From positions 1 to 64,000 of the forward strand of contig JAPKMR010000017.1 in NCBI GenBank assembly GCA_026645815.1: a DNA stretch of 64,000 nt, written 5' to 3'. Every line of letters begins with the position of its first letter. Positions within the stretch are counted from its first letter, which is position 1. The notes under the pieces were generated by a model. It had not been told where the DNA came from. It did not search any database and worked only from the letters and a program-made list of their open reading frames with translations. Shown here in pieces: positions 33,867 through 43,188 of this stretch. Source of the DNA: Anaerolineae bacterium (GTDB lineage Bacteria; Chloroflexota; Anaerolineae; B4-G1; SLSP01). Both the position numbers and the translations under genes were made by a program.

Positions 33867-35138
33867 ATGAGCGACATTCGTCACCTGACCGCTGAAGGTA
33901 TTCGGGATTTTGCCAATATCGCGATTAACGCCTACCCCGGTTTCAAGATCAATACCGAGGAGGGACGGCAGCGGCTGATTGACCGGTTGATAGAGGCTCA
34001 AGAGCATATCCCGGTGCAACATCTAGTCGGGCTGTATCGCGAGGAGCAGCTGGTGGGGGGTATGCGCCTGCACGATTTCCGCATGAACATGCTGGGAGTG
34101 GAAGTCGGCGCCGGCGGCGTCGGCATGGTGGCTGTGGACTTGTTGCACAAGAAGGAGCATGTGGCCAAAGAGCTGATTGCGTTCTTCTTGCAGCATTACC
34201 GGCAACAGGGCGCCCCTTTGGCGTTGCTCTATCCCTTCAGGCCCGATTTCTATTACGCTATGGGCTTTGGTTACAGCACGAAGATCAGCCAATATCGCTT
34301 CCGCCCGGCAGCCTTACGCAAGGGTGGGTCGAAGGCACACGTCCGTTTCCTCACTGCCGAGGACAAGGATGCGCTCATGGACTGTTATAACCGCTATCAA
34401 GCTGCAACGCACGGCATGATTGTGCGTTATCCTCCGGAGTGGGATGGTTGGTTCACCAATCTGGGCCTGGAAAGGCGCCTGGTAGGCTATGTAAACGATG
34501 GACGAGTGGAGGGCTACATTCTCTTCGGCTTCAAGGCGCGGCCTGTCGGCATGAATGCCGCAGAAAGCCCTTTGCGCAACGATCTTGTTATTCGGGAATT
34601 CGTCGTCACTGGCAGAGAGGCGCTTGGCGGGTTGCTCGCCTTTCTCAGTTCGCAGGCGGATCAGGTGGACCGAATTGTGTTGACCACCACCAACGAGACT
34701 TTCCACCACCTGCTCTCCGACCCGCGCAATGAGGCAGAAACGCTGATCCCCTCCGTGTACCACGAGAGCAATGTGCAGGGAGTGGGGTTGATGGCACGCG
34801 TGCTCGATGTGCCGGGTATGTTCCGCGCCCTGGCGTCGCACGACTTCAACGGTCAGAACCTGCGATTGCGGCTCACCATACGCGATTCTTTCCTGCCCGA
34901 GAATGACGGTAGCGTACTCATCGCCTTCCAACACGGGCGGGCAACCCTGCCGGAGAGCGGGCCTCACGATGCGGAGATTGTGTTGGATGTGGCGGAGTTC
35001 TCCTCACTGCTGATGGGGGCAGTGGATTTCCAGCAGCTCTATGATTACAATCTGGCGGAGATTTCCGATCCGGCATATGTTCCGCAAGTAAGCCGGCTCT
35101 TCGCGGCGCCCAAGCCCATTTGCCTCACCGATTTCTGA
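33867..35138 (+). CDS. Eis-like GNAT acetyltransferase
   Basis: A 423-residue protein with the Eis layout: an N-terminal GNAT domain with VGAGGVGMVAVDLLHKKEHVAKELI (in part), a second GNAT-like domain (about 170-300), and a C-terminal sterol-carrier-like domain ending in a short tail (PKPICLTDF). In Eis enzymes the carboxyl end contributes to the active site. Mycobacterial Eis acetylates several amines of aminoglycosides; the substrate here is unknown. Start ATG 33867 has AAAGGAG upstream; the open frame to 33762 has none. Confidence 0.88.
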   Translation: MSDIRHLTAEGIRDFANIAINAYPGFKINTEEGRQRLIDRLIEAQEHIPVQHLVGLYREEQLVGGMRLHDFRMNMLGVEVGAGGVGMVAVDLLHKKEHVAKELIAFFLQHYRQQGAPLALLYPFRPDFYYAMGFGYSTKISQYRFRPAALRKGGSKAHVRFLTAEDKDALMDCYNRYQAATHGMIVRYPPEWDGWFTNLGLERRLVGYVNDGRVEGYILFGFKARPVGMNAAESPLRNDLVIREFVVTGREALGGLLAFLSSQADQVDRIVLTTTNETFHHLLSDPRNEAETLIPSVYHESNVQGVGLMARVLDVPGMFRALASHDFNGQNLRLRLTIRDSFLPENDGSVLIAFQHGRATLPESGPHDAEIVLDVAEFSSLLMGAVDFQQLYDYNLAEISDPAYVPQVSRLFAAPKPICLTDF

Positions 35139-35143
35139 TGAGT

Positions 35144-35195
35144 TGATAGTGTTTTTCGGTCGGCGACCCGCTACGAAATCCCAAAAACACTATAA
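35144..35195. repeat. Hairpin containing the 9411-9442 repeat in inverse orientation
   Basis: Outer arms ATAGTGTTTTT and AAAAACACTAT enclose CGGTCGGCGACCCGCTACG, which corresponds to 9411-9442. It lies just after the Eis-like gene and before the convergent SpoIID gene, and probably ends both transcripts. Confidence 0.65.
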
Positions 35196-35305
35196 CCTAG
35201 CCGATTGCCTCCCGCAGGATGAGCGGTATGAACATCTTGTGTGGCAGGAGCATCACGGTGATCTCCGTCTCGTAAATGGGCCAGGGGCGTTCCGGTTCTC
35301 TGGTG

Positions 35306-37309
35306 CTAAAGTTCACCGGCGCCACGCCCCCCCTCATCAAGTTGCATATCGAAGCGCAGGCGATAGCGTTGGAGCGCCTCGGTCTGTAATGGGGCGGTGA
35401 GGGGTACGCTCACACGAATGCTCGCACCCGGCGCCACCGTCTGCGCAATGGTCACGCGCGTGGTGGTGGTGATGACCGGCGCGCCGCTTTGGGTCTCCCA
35501 ACCGTGGTATGCCAGCGCTACCTGCCCAGTCCACGTGAGAACTCCGGTGTTTTGCACTGTAAACGTCACGAGGCGCGTTTCCGCCGGCTGCAGCAGCGGT
35601 GGGCTAACACTGCCGCTGCGCCAGTCAATTTCCAACGGCGCCCAGCGATAATCCGGGGTGAGCCGTGCGCCGGCGCTATCCCGCAGCTGGATACCGGTGT
35701 AATAGTGTGTCAGAATCTGGCGCGCATCATCCCAGCGAACGCTCCAGGGGTCGTTGCCTGCCCCGGAATAAGAGCAGCGGTTTCCGCGCGCCCAGCGGCT
35801 TGCCCCTTCCTGGCTCATTCCCCGTTGGTGCCCGTAATCGTTGGCATCACAACCGCTGCTGATGGGGTCTTCGACGCCGCGCAGATACACTCGCCCACCA
35901 TTCACCGTCCGCAACCAGGCGTCAGCGGAGAATTCCGCAAAGGCGGGTGTGTATTCCTCAGGAGATTGATCATAGGCAATGTAATATCCTGGGGCGACCG
36001 CGTCGCAGATGGTGTGCTGGCGAGCGTTGAGATTGCCGGCGGCGCAGGGATTCTCCGGATTGTCGGGGAAGCTCGCTGTGGGCAGACTCTCGAACTTGTA
36101 AGGGATGAAGGCTTGAAAGGCAGTGGAGTTGTTGATGCTGCGCCCGTCATAGATGGCGCGATAGGCGTAGCTGCGGGCAGCAGCTGCCTGTGCAATCAGC
36201 GCCGTAGCATGATAATAGGTCCCCATCTCCAGTGGTACCACATCCAGCAGGTAATCGCTTTCGATGGGAATAGTGATGGGGTTGGAAGCGTAGGGGTAAG
36301 GCAGAGTGGTTGTGCGCACACAGGGAAAATCAAGCTCGTCGCAGAAGACGGTACAGCCCCAGGCGGTGCTGCCCGGTTCGCAAAGCGTGTAGGGTTGGCG
36401 GCGCGCGCCGCCGAGCGTGAGCTGGTAGACGTGGAGAGTAATCTCCGCGGGGGGCGTATAGACGAGGGTTGAGCGAACCGGCGGCGGGTTTGGGGCCGGC
36501 ATCGAGGGTTCGGTATCCGTGAGGGTAGCGGCAGGGGTTGGCCGAAACTCACCATAACGAGCGGGAAGAAGGCACACGCGCCCCTCGGTGGCTGTAGGAC
36601 AGGCAACCGCTAGCCAGGTCCCATCTGGCGACCAGGCCAACTGGCGCCCCCACATCCCACCGCCGAAGGTCTCCTCCCGCGCCGGATAGGCTTCCCCGCT
36701 CCAGACATCCACCAGGAAGAGCTGCGCGCGCTCAACCCCATCGCCCCCTACCCCGGCAATGCCCAGTACGGCAAGCCAGCGGCTATCCGGCGCCCAGGCG
36801 AGGTCAGTGATGAAGCGAGGTGCGTTCTCCCAGGTGGTTACCTGACCCGTGCTTGAATCGAAGAGCTGCAAGCTGCTAGCAGGAAGCGGCGCGCCCACCT
36901 GTGCACCGGGCGCCAGAATCGCGGCGCGGATGCGTCCGTCGGGGCTCCATTGCGCTTCAAGAAACCGGGTTTCCGGTGAGGCGGCAACGGGGGGAGGCAG
37001 CACAGACGTACGCCCCACGGCTTGCAGCGCCGCTGACCAGGAAATGGGATTTTCCGCCAGGGCGAGGTTCCCTGTCTCGGGGTTGAAATATGTCGCCTGG
37101 GAAGACTGCCCATCAACCAGCATGAGCAATCCATCAGAAAGCCACCCGGCAATGCTTATCGCCGCAGGTTGCTCCGCCACAACCTGCGGGCGGCCAAAGA
37201 CGTAGGTTGTCAACAAAGGGGCAGCTGTTCCAGAATGACCGCCAATAGAGAGGAACATCATCAGCAATCCGATGCCGGCGAGCAGACTCAAGAGGAATCT
37301 TGTCTTCAT
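35306..37309 (-). CDS. Secreted SpoIID-domain protein with beta-propeller repeats; 3' end frameshifted
   Basis: A 667-residue protein as read: signal peptide (1-30), TolB/WD-like repeats with WSPDG and WAPDSRW (about 120-260), then a SpoIID/LytB domain. That domain has YLLDVVPLEMG, ALIAQAAAARSYAYRAIYDG and GHQRGMSQEGASRWA. SpoIID enzymes are peptidoglycan lytic transglycosylases acting on denuded glycan; the catalytic Glu is in PLEMG. A C-terminal beta domain follows. The frame stops at 35306, but if the seven-C run at 35328-35334 had six bases it would continue 36 codons to CTA 35197. That adds a protein-like end (EPERPWPIYETEITV...). Start ATG 37309 follows AAGGAG. Confidence 0.82.
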   Translation of the reverse strand: MKTRFLLSLLAGIGLLMMFLSIGGHSGTAAPLLTTYVFGRPQVVAEQPAAISIAGWLSDGLLMLVDGQSSQATYFNPETGNLALAENPISWSAALQAVGRTSVLPPPVAASPETRFLEAQWSPDGRIRAAILAPGAQVGAPLPASSLQLFDSSTGQVTTWENAPRFITDLAWAPDSRWLAVLGIAGVGGDGVERAQLFLVDVWSGEAYPAREETFGGGMWGRQLAWSPDGTWLAVACPTATEGRVCLLPARYGEFRPTPAATLTDTEPSMPAPNPPPVRSTLVYTPPAEITLHVYQLTLGGARRQPYTLCEPGSTAWGCTVFCDELDFPCVRTTTLPYPYASNPITIPIESDYLLDVVPLEMGTYYHATALIAQAAAARSYAYRAIYDGRSINNSTAFQAFIPYKFESLPTASFPDNPENPCAAGNLNARQHTICDAVAPGYYIAYDQSPEEYTPAFAEFSADAWLRTVNGGRVYLRGVEDPISSGCDANDYGHQRGMSQEGASRWARGNRCSYSGAGNDPWSVRWDDARQILTHYYTGIQLRDSAGARLTPDYRWAPLEIDWRSGSVSPPLLQPAETRLVTFTVQNTGVLTWTGQVALAYHGWETQSGAPVITTTTRVTIAQTVAPGASIRVSVPLTAPLQTEALQRYRLRFDMQLDEGGRGAGEL

Positions 37310-37462
37310 GCGAGCTCCTTGGATGCGACAGTGGCACTGGCCAATCAATTCGCGCTCATGGTTGATAGGTATGACGGGTGAGTTTCAAAATCCCGCTCTC
37401 GCGGATAGACCGTGTTATACTCTATTTGCCCGGTTTTGTAAAAACCGCATGAGCATTGGAGT

Positions 37463-37568
37463 GAGTTTCAAAACGGGGGTAAAAATCTCAAGCGCCCCTA
37501 CAGGGCGCAGGAGAAAATTGATTTTTGGCGGCGGGGCTTTGCCCCGCCGCCAAAAATCAATCAAAGGA
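37463..37568 (+). repeat. ~117-bp intergenic hairpin element, copy C
   Basis: GTTTCAAAACGGGGGT to TCAAAGGA. The stem is again perfect, with its own arm sequence (GGCGGCGGGGC and complement, 37518-37559 region). The right end is shorter than in copies A and B. Confidence 0.85.
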
Positions 37569-37628
37569 TCTGTTGGCACAACCTCTCCCCCCATGTCTTT
37601 CTATCATCCTGTTGTGGGCGCTTTCTGG

Positions 37629-37634
37629 TATAAT
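37629..37634 (+). promoter_or_regulatory. -10 element of the ABC-F gene
   Basis: TATAAT lies 36 bases before ATG 37670. No convincing -35 is seen. The short leader has no clear Shine-Dalgarno. Confidence 0.45.
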
Positions 37635-37669
37635 AACTCGCGTTGTTACCTGATTCTGGTACATTCATT

Positions 37670-39589
37670 ATGGCGCTTTTAACTGCATCAAACCTGAGCA
37701 AATTCTACGGGGCAGACCTGATTCTGTCGAACGTCGCCTTCGAGGTCCATCCTGGCGACCGTATCGCGCTGGTTGGTCTCAACGGTTGCGGCAAAAGCAC
37801 GCTGCTGGAAATTATCGCCGGACGGTTGGAATCCGACGCCGGCGCGGTGGCGCGCGCGCGCCATACACGCCTGGGCTATTTGCCCCAAAATCCCGACTTC
37901 GATGACGCCGGAACGCTGTGGGAGGCGATGGAAGCCGTCTTTGAGGGCTTGTTGGAGCAGGCTCGAGAATTGCGCTTGCTGGAGCATGACATGGCGCTGG
38001 GTGATGAAGCGGCATTGGCGCGCTATGGGGTGCTGCTAGAAGCTTTTGATGTTGCCGGCGGTTTTACTTATGAAGCCCGCATCGGGCAGGTGCTGGGCGG
38101 ACTGGGCTTCCCAAAATCCGAGTTTGAGATACCGGTGGCGCATCTCAGCGGTGGGCAGAAGACGCGCGCATTATTGGCGCGCCTGCTGTTGGAAGAACCG
38201 GACCTCCTGTTGCTCGATGAGCCGACCAATCACCTTGATATCGAGGGGATTGAATGGCTGGAGGAGCAGCTGCGCAGCTGGAAGGGGGCTTTGATAGTAG
38301 TTGCCCACGATCGGGAATTCCTCGATGCCGTGGCGACGCGTGTGTGGGATCTCACTGCTGCACAAGTAGAGGCCTACCGGGGCAATTACACCGCCTATAC
38401 CGGGCAACGCCATGCGCGCCGCCAGCAACAGCAGTCGGCTTTCGAGGCGCAGCAAGAGAACATCGCCAAGACTGAGGATTATATCCGTCGTTACATGGCG
38501 GGGCAGCGCAGTACACAGGCTAAGGGACGACTTCGGCGTTTGGGGCGCGTGGAGCGTCTCGAACGTCCTCAGGACGCTCAACAGATTCGGCTCGATTTGC
38601 ACACGAATATCCGCAGTGGCAACCTGGTGCTAGGGCTTTATGGCCTACACTCTGGCTACGAACCTGGTGTGCCTTTAGTGACGGTGGAAGAGGCTGAGAT
38701 TCATCGTGGTGAGCGGGTGGCTTTGGTCGGTCCCAATGGCTCTGGCAAAACAACCTTGCTGAGGACCGTTCTGCAAACGTTGCCGCCTCTTGCCGGGCGA
38801 GTGCGCATCGGTGCGGCGGTGCGCTTGGGTTATTTCGCCCAGGTGCAGGCAGATTTGGACCCTCACCTCACGGTATTGGAAACTCTTGCGGATGCGGGCG
38901 TTGATTTGCTCAGCGAGGGGCGCGCGTTCCTGGCGCGTTACGGTTTCCGTGGTGATGACGTTTTCAAGGAAGTCGGTGTGCTTTCCGGCGGTGAGCGCGC
39001 GCGGGTGGCTTTGGCGCTGCTTGCGCTGGAGCGCGCGAATGTCTTGCTTTTGGATGAGCCGACCAATCACTTGGACCTGCCTTCGCAGGAGACACTGCAG
39101 GATGTGATCGCACATTTCCCCGGCACCGTGTTGTTAGTCAGCCACGACCGTTATCTGATCCGACAACTCGCGACGCACGTATGGGCTATTGCAGATGGGG
39201 CTTTGCACGTCTTTGAGGGCTATCAGGCATATGCCGAGTGGCACCAGCTGCGGCGCGAGGGTGCTCCAGCCGTGCGTCAGATGGAGGACAAAGAGCGTGT
39301 GCAACGCGAATCTGCGCGCCAGGCTGAACGCGAACAACAGCGTGCTCAAGCGCGTCAGCAGCAACGCCTGGAAGCACTTGAGGCGGTCATTCATGAGCAG
39401 GAGCAGCATCTGCAGCAACTGACGACTGCCTTGGATTTGGCAGGACGCGCGCAAGATATCAGCCGGGTGACCAAACTTGGTGCGGAATATCGCCAGATCG
39501 AGGCGCATTTGAATGCTCTGCTAGAGGAGTGGGCTACAGTTGCCGGCGCGGTGATGGATTATGAATCGGAGACGAAGACCAAAGGATGA
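37670..39589 (+). CDS. ABC-F family ATPase (translation factor type)
   Basis: A 639-residue soluble protein with two ABC domains and no membrane segment. First Walker A is GLNGCGKST (36-44), signature LSGGQKTR, Walker B LLLLDEPTNHLD. Second Walker A GPNGSGKTT lies near residue 355, with signature LSGGERAR and LLLDEPTNHLD. The linker between them carries the Arg/Gln-rich helix hairpin (QRHARRQQQQSAFEAQQENIA). A C-terminal coiled coil (about 540-635) resembles Uup. ABC-F proteins act at the ribosomal E site, resolving stalls or giving antibiotic protection. The C-terminal coiled coil and its partner coaE suggest a housekeeping Uup/YdiF-like role. Confidence 0.93.
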   Translation: MALLTASNLSKFYGADLILSNVAFEVHPGDRIALVGLNGCGKSTLLEIIAGRLESDAGAVARARHTRLGYLPQNPDFDDAGTLWEAMEAVFEGLLEQARELRLLEHDMALGDEAALARYGVLLEAFDVAGGFTYEARIGQVLGGLGFPKSEFEIPVAHLSGGQKTRALLARLLLEEPDLLLLDEPTNHLDIEGIEWLEEQLRSWKGALIVVAHDREFLDAVATRVWDLTAAQVEAYRGNYTAYTGQRHARRQQQQSAFEAQQENIAKTEDYIRRYMAGQRSTQAKGRLRRLGRVERLERPQDAQQIRLDLHTNIRSGNLVLGLYGLHSGYEPGVPLVTVEEAEIHRGERVALVGPNGSGKTTLLRTVLQTLPPLAGRVRIGAAVRLGYFAQVQADLDPHLTVLETLADAGVDLLSEGRAFLARYGFRGDDVFKEVGVLSGGERARVALALLALERANVLLLDEPTNHLDLPSQETLQDVIAHFPGTVLLVSHDRYLIRQLATHVWAIADGALHVFEGYQAYAEWHQLRREGAPAVRQMEDKERVQRESARQAEREQQRAQARQQQRLEALEAVIHEQEQHLQQLTTALDLAGRAQDISRVTKLGAEYRQIEAHLNALLEEWATVAGAVMDYESETKTKG

Positions 39590-39593
39590 GGCT

Positions 39594-40277
39594 ATGATTG
39601 CGGAACAGCTGCCAGCAATAGGACTTGACACTTATCATCCGTCTGCTGCAGCTGATTCACCTGCGGCTTCTGGTGATTGTCTGCCCTATCGCATTGGTCT
39701 GACCGGCAACATCGCGACCGGTAAGTCCAATGTGGGGCAGCTGCTCAGGGAATTGGGCGCTGCCTACATTGATGCTGATAAAGTGGCCCATGAGATGATG
39801 CTGCCTGGCGCGGCAGCCTATAAGGCTGTGGTAGCATATTTTGGCGATAGTATTCTTGCTGCCGATGGGAGTATTGACCGTCGTGCTTTGGGCGCTATCG
39901 TCTTCAGCGACCCAGAAGCGTTGCGGCGCCTCGAGCAGTTGGTGCACCCGGCGACCATCGCCGAGGTTGAGCAACGTATTCGCGCCAGCGGCACAGCTGT
40001 AGTGGTGGTCGAAGCGATCAAGTTGCTGGAAAGCGGTATGGCAGAGACTTACGATGCTATCTGGGTCACCACGTGTACTGAAGCAGAACAGGTGTACCGG
40101 CTTGAGAATAGCCGGGGACTCACTCGCACCGAAGCGTTACGTCGTATTCACGCTCAACCGCCGCAAACCGAGAAATTGGCTCGCGCCGATGTTATCATTG
40201 ACACCGGTGGCGCAAAATCCGAAACCCGCGCTCAGGTACTTGTGGCGTGGGCGAAAATTCCCTGCTGCGCTTCCTGA
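39594..40277 (+). CDS. coaE: Dephospho-CoA kinase
   Basis: A 227-residue CoaE that phosphorylates the ribose 3'-OH of dephospho-CoA, the last step of CoA synthesis. The P-loop is GNIATGKS (38-45). DADKVAHEMM, RRALGAIVFSDPEALRRLEQLVHP, and VVVEAIKLLESG with the ensuing core are all typical. About 30 extra residues precede the fold. The usual lid Arg is in RLENSRGLTRTEALRRI. Start ATG 39594 is 4 bases after the ABC-F stop. The C-terminus is slightly short but complete. Confidence 0.92.
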   Translation: MIAEQLPAIGLDTYHPSAAADSPAASGDCLPYRIGLTGNIATGKSNVGQLLRELGAAYIDADKVAHEMMLPGAAAYKAVVAYFGDSILAADGSIDRRALGAIVFSDPEALRRLEQLVHPATIAEVEQRIRASGTAVVVVEAIKLLESGMAETYDAIWVTTCTEAEQVYRLENSRGLTRTEALRRIHAQPPQTEKLARADVIIDTGGAKSETRAQVLVAWAKIPCCAS

Positions 40278-40339
40278 TTCGAAGAGCGCTTCATTGCTGC
40301 CTGTGTAAGCTCAGACTGCTACATCACGTCGTATGCCTT

Positions 40340-41107
40340 ATGGTGCGTGAATTCCTGCTTACATCCGAGATTGCCAAAGCCGCTGGGGTACATCCCAACA
40401 CGGTGCGGCTCTTTGAGGCTGCGGGTTACCTTCCGCCCGTGCCACGCACCGCTAGCGGCTATCGCATGTTCACTGAGTTTCATCGCGACCAGATGATTCT
40501 GGCGCGCTTGTTGCTCCAATGGCCCTATCCTGGCGGCAAGGCGCTCGTCGAGGAAATCGTGACGCATTCCGCCGGCGGTGATTTAGGCGGAGCGCTGGAA
40601 CTTGCGTACACGTATCTCGCGCAAGTCCATGCCGAGCAGGCGCATGCTGAGGCGGCAGCCAAACTCCTCGAGCGTTGGGCGCAGGGGGTAGCAGCTGAGC
40701 CTTTCAAGGAACCGCTGACCATTGGCGCAACGGCCAAACTGTTGGGCATTACCGTGGACATGCTCCGCAACTGGGAGCGCAATGGACTGGTTACGATCCC
40801 TCGGAATCCTCGCAATGGCTATCGCCGTTACGGCTCTGCCGAGATTGGGCGATTGCGCGTGATTCGCACGCTCAGTCGCGCCGGTTACAGTCAGATGGCT
40901 CTGCTGCGGACCCTCCTGCAAGTAGACCGTGGCGCTGCCCCTGACTTGCGTCACACTCTTGATACTCCAGGTCCCAATGAAGATGCCGCCGCTATCACGG
41001 ATCAGTGGTGTACTACCCTGGCGCAAGTTGAACGACGTGTCCTCGAAGCGCTCACTTTGTTGGAGCGGATGATTCAGCACCCCTATCAGAAACCCCGTAA
41101 GCCATAA
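40340..41107 (+). CDS. Tandem MerR-type regulator
   Basis: A 255-residue regulator with two MerR winged-helix domains. One is at about 5-70 (LTSEIAKAAGVHPNTVRLFEAAGYL, R-x-SGYR). The other is at about 125-195 (LTIGATAKLLGITVDMLRNWERNGL, NGYRRYG). A Leu-rich dimer helix follows. A single chain with two DNA-binding units is unusual, because MerR proteins normally dimerise. It is followed by an inverted-repeat operator candidate (41119-41143) and then an ABC-2 exporter operon, so I infer it controls that operon. No metal- or drug-binding motif is obvious. The start codon is uncertain (ATG 40340 or GTG 40343). Confidence 0.82.
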   Translation: MVREFLLTSEIAKAAGVHPNTVRLFEAAGYLPPVPRTASGYRMFTEFHRDQMILARLLLQWPYPGGKALVEEIVTHSAGGDLGGALELAYTYLAQVHAEQAHAEAAAKLLERWAQGVAAEPFKEPLTIGATAKLLGITVDMLRNWERNGLVTIPRNPRNGYRRYGSAEIGRLRVIRTLSRAGYSQMALLRTLLQVDRGAAPDLRHTLDTPGPNEDAAAITDQWCTTLAQVERRVLEALTLLERMIQHPYQKPRKP

Positions 41108-41118
41108 CGCTATCCCCA

Positions 41119-41143
41119 AACCCTCCATTTATACACCAGGGTT
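41119..41143. promoter_or_regulatory. Operator candidate AACCCT-N13-AGGGTT
   Basis: Six-base arms AACCCT and AGGGTT flank a 13-base spacer (CCATTTATACACC is the inner part). A nearly identical copy is at 44890-44914, just past the end of the exporter operon. A possible -10 TAGAAT follows at 41145. Confidence 0.5.
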
Positions 41144-41299
41144 GTAGAATAAAAGTAGACTCATCTCACTGCCGGTGCGAGCGGCGCATGACGCGGCTCT
41201 TCGGACCTGTTTTCACTTTTCCTCTCTGGAGGGTGAAAGTGCGCCGTTCATCTTCCGGACAGAAAGATCGGGATGAGATTTTCACGACAAGGAGGCGGG

Positions 41300-42295
41300 A
41301 TGAAAGTTTCACGAATCACTGTTGCAAATCTGATGAAGACGTACCGCGTGCCGGAGCGCGAACCAGGCTTGAAAGCCGCGTTAGGCAGTCTCTTTCGCCG
41401 CACTGCCCGTGATGTGGAAGCCGTACGGGGCATCACCTTCAGCGTGGAAGCCGGAGAGATGGTCGGTTTCATCGGGCCTAATGGCGCCGGCAAAACCACC
41501 ACGCTCAAGATGCTCTGTGGTCTCCTTTATCCCACCGGCGGAGAAGCCCATGTCCTGGGTTATGTGCCCTGGGAACGCAAACCTGCGTATCTCCGACGGA
41601 TTAGCATGGTACTGGGGAATAAGAGTCAGATGCTCTGGGACATTCCCCCGCTGGACAGCTTCCGCGTCCTCAGTGAGATTTATCGCGTGCCGCCTGCGCA
41701 ATATCAACAAACGCTGGATGAACTGGTCGCTCTGCTCGAAATGGAAGATTTACTCACCAAACCTGTGCGTAACTTCTCTCTAGGCGAGCGGATGAAGTGC
41801 GAACTGGTTGCTGGGCTACTGCACCGCCCTGAAGTCCTCTTCCTGGATGAGCCAACGCTCGGGCTGGATGTTTCGATGCAAGGGCGGCTGCGGCGCTTTC
41901 TGGCGGAGTACAACCGGCACAGCGGTGTGACGGTGCTTCTGACCAGTCACTACATGGCAGATGTAACCGCCCTTTGTCCGCGGGTTATCCTGATCCACCA
42001 CGGGCAATTGCTCTACGATGGCATGTTGCAAGGACTGGCACAGCAACTCGCACCCTTTAAGCTGATTCGTATGGCTTTGCGGCACACGGATACTGAGCTG
42101 CAACTACCTGTGGGTGTCGAGATTATTGAGCGTGAGAACGGCGCCCTTAGCTTGCGCGTCCCTCGCGCCGAAGCGCCGGCGTTAACGGCACAATTGCTCC
42201 AGGCACTGCCTGTCGCTGATCTTGCCGTGGAAGATCCCCCTATCGAAGCGGTGATTGATCAAATTTATCAGGAGGGCGAAGTCGGCGTTGAATAG
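41300..42295 (+). CDS. ABC-2 exporter ATP-binding protein
   Basis: A 331-residue ATPase of the NatA/CcmA-like group. Walker A is GPNGAGKTT (about 63-71), Q-loop region GNKSQMLWDIP, signature FSLGERMK, Walker B VLFLDEPTLGLD and switch His in LLTSHYMAD. The sequence MVLGNKSQ...DIPP is typical of ATPases paired with ABC2_membrane_6 permeases. A C-terminal domain of about 80 residues follows. ATG 41300 has AAGGAGGCGGG. The two permeases lie 0.9 kb downstream, beyond a RibD-C gene. Confidence 0.93.
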   Translation: MKVSRITVANLMKTYRVPEREPGLKAALGSLFRRTARDVEAVRGITFSVEAGEMVGFIGPNGAGKTTTLKMLCGLLYPTGGEAHVLGYVPWERKPAYLRRISMVLGNKSQMLWDIPPLDSFRVLSEIYRVPPAQYQQTLDELVALLEMEDLLTKPVRNFSLGERMKCELVAGLLHRPEVLFLDEPTLGLDVSMQGRLRRFLAEYNRHSGVTVLLTSHYMADVTALCPRVILIHHGQLLYDGMLQGLAQQLAPFKLIRMALRHTDTELQLPVGVEIIERENGALSLRVPRAEAPALTAQLLQALPVADLAVEDPPIEAVIDQIYQEGEVGVE

Positions 42296-42376
42296 ATTCC
42301 ATCTTCGATTGGGGTGGCGGTCTCTGGTTCCTGGCATTCCCGGTATAGTTCGTAACATTCAAAGAGAGGAGAAATT

Positions 42377-43042
42377 ATGTTACCTAAAGTTATTCTGCAC
42401 ACCGAGGTTAGCGTTGATGGGCGTCTGGATTGGATGCTCGATGATGGCTTTCTCTACTACCGCGCTATTGCCGATTGGCAGGTAGATGCCATCATTTCCG
42501 GAAGCAACACGATGTTGGCAGCTTATTCGGAAGCCGATACGCCTGAAATGCTGGCAACCCCTGCACCGGAAAAAGCGCCGGGCTTGCAGCGTATGTTGGT
42601 GGTGGACAGTCAGGGGCGTTTGCGTTGTTGGCGGCAAATGCAGCAAAGCGAGTGGTGGGGCGAGGTGACGTTGCTCTGCTCAACCGCTACGCCGCCCGAC
42701 TATGTGGCTCACGTCAAATCCCTGGGTGTGGATGTCATCGTTGCGGGCGCTGACCATGTGGATTTGCGTGCAGCCTTGGAAGAAGTCAATGCCCGCTATG
42801 GCGTCGCCGTTATCCGCACCGATAGCGGCGGGACGTTGCACGGGGCGCTACTTCGTGCCGGATTGGTGGATGAAGTGAGCGTGTTGCTCAACCCTTGCCT
42901 GGTGGGTGGCACCTCACCGCGTTCGACCTTTGTTGCACCGGACCTGTTATCACAAGAGGGCGTGATTCCCCTCCGCCTGCTGGAAGTTAGCAACATCGAG
43001 GGTGACGTCATCTGGTTGCGTTACGCGATACGCCAGGCATAG
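42377..43042 (+). CDS. RibD C-terminal / dihydrofolate reductase-like protein
   Basis: A 221-residue protein with the RibD-C fold: LPKVILHTEVSVDGRLDW at the start, SGSNTML, IRTDSGGTLHGALLRAGLVDEVSVLLNPCLVGG in part, and the closing strand WLRYAIR. RibD-C proteins reduce pyrimidine or folate-like rings with NADPH. The genuine RibD deaminase half is missing. Its place between the ATPase and permease genes of an exporter is odd. It may modify the exported compound or be a bystander. Confidence 0.88.
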   Translation: MLPKVILHTEVSVDGRLDWMLDDGFLYYRAIADWQVDAIISGSNTMLAAYSEADTPEMLATPAPEKAPGLQRMLVVDSQGRLRCWRQMQQSEWWGEVTLLCSTATPPDYVAHVKSLGVDVIVAGADHVDLRAALEEVNARYGVAVIRTDSGGTLHGALLRAGLVDEVSVLLNPCLVGGTSPRSTFVAPDLLSQEGVIPLRLLEVSNIEGDVIWLRYAIRQA

Positions 43043-43075
43043 GTGCACGGCACGTCTGTCTGGCAAGAAAGTGCC

Positions 43076-43103
43076 CCTTGGGACGCGGCGCCGCGTCCCA
43101 AGG
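43076..43103. repeat. 28-bp perfect palindrome centred on GGCGCC
   Basis: CCTTGGGACGCGGC and its exact complement with no loop. It shares the GGCGCC core with the hairpins at 41, 24263 and 26674. It lies between the RibD-C gene and the first permease. Confidence 0.75.
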
Positions 43104-43188
43104 AGATATTCTCGCCTGTCTGCAAATCTATGCTGGCTTTCCCAAATGACCTGGCGTATGCTCCCTGGCTCTCTACAGGAGGTAGAAC

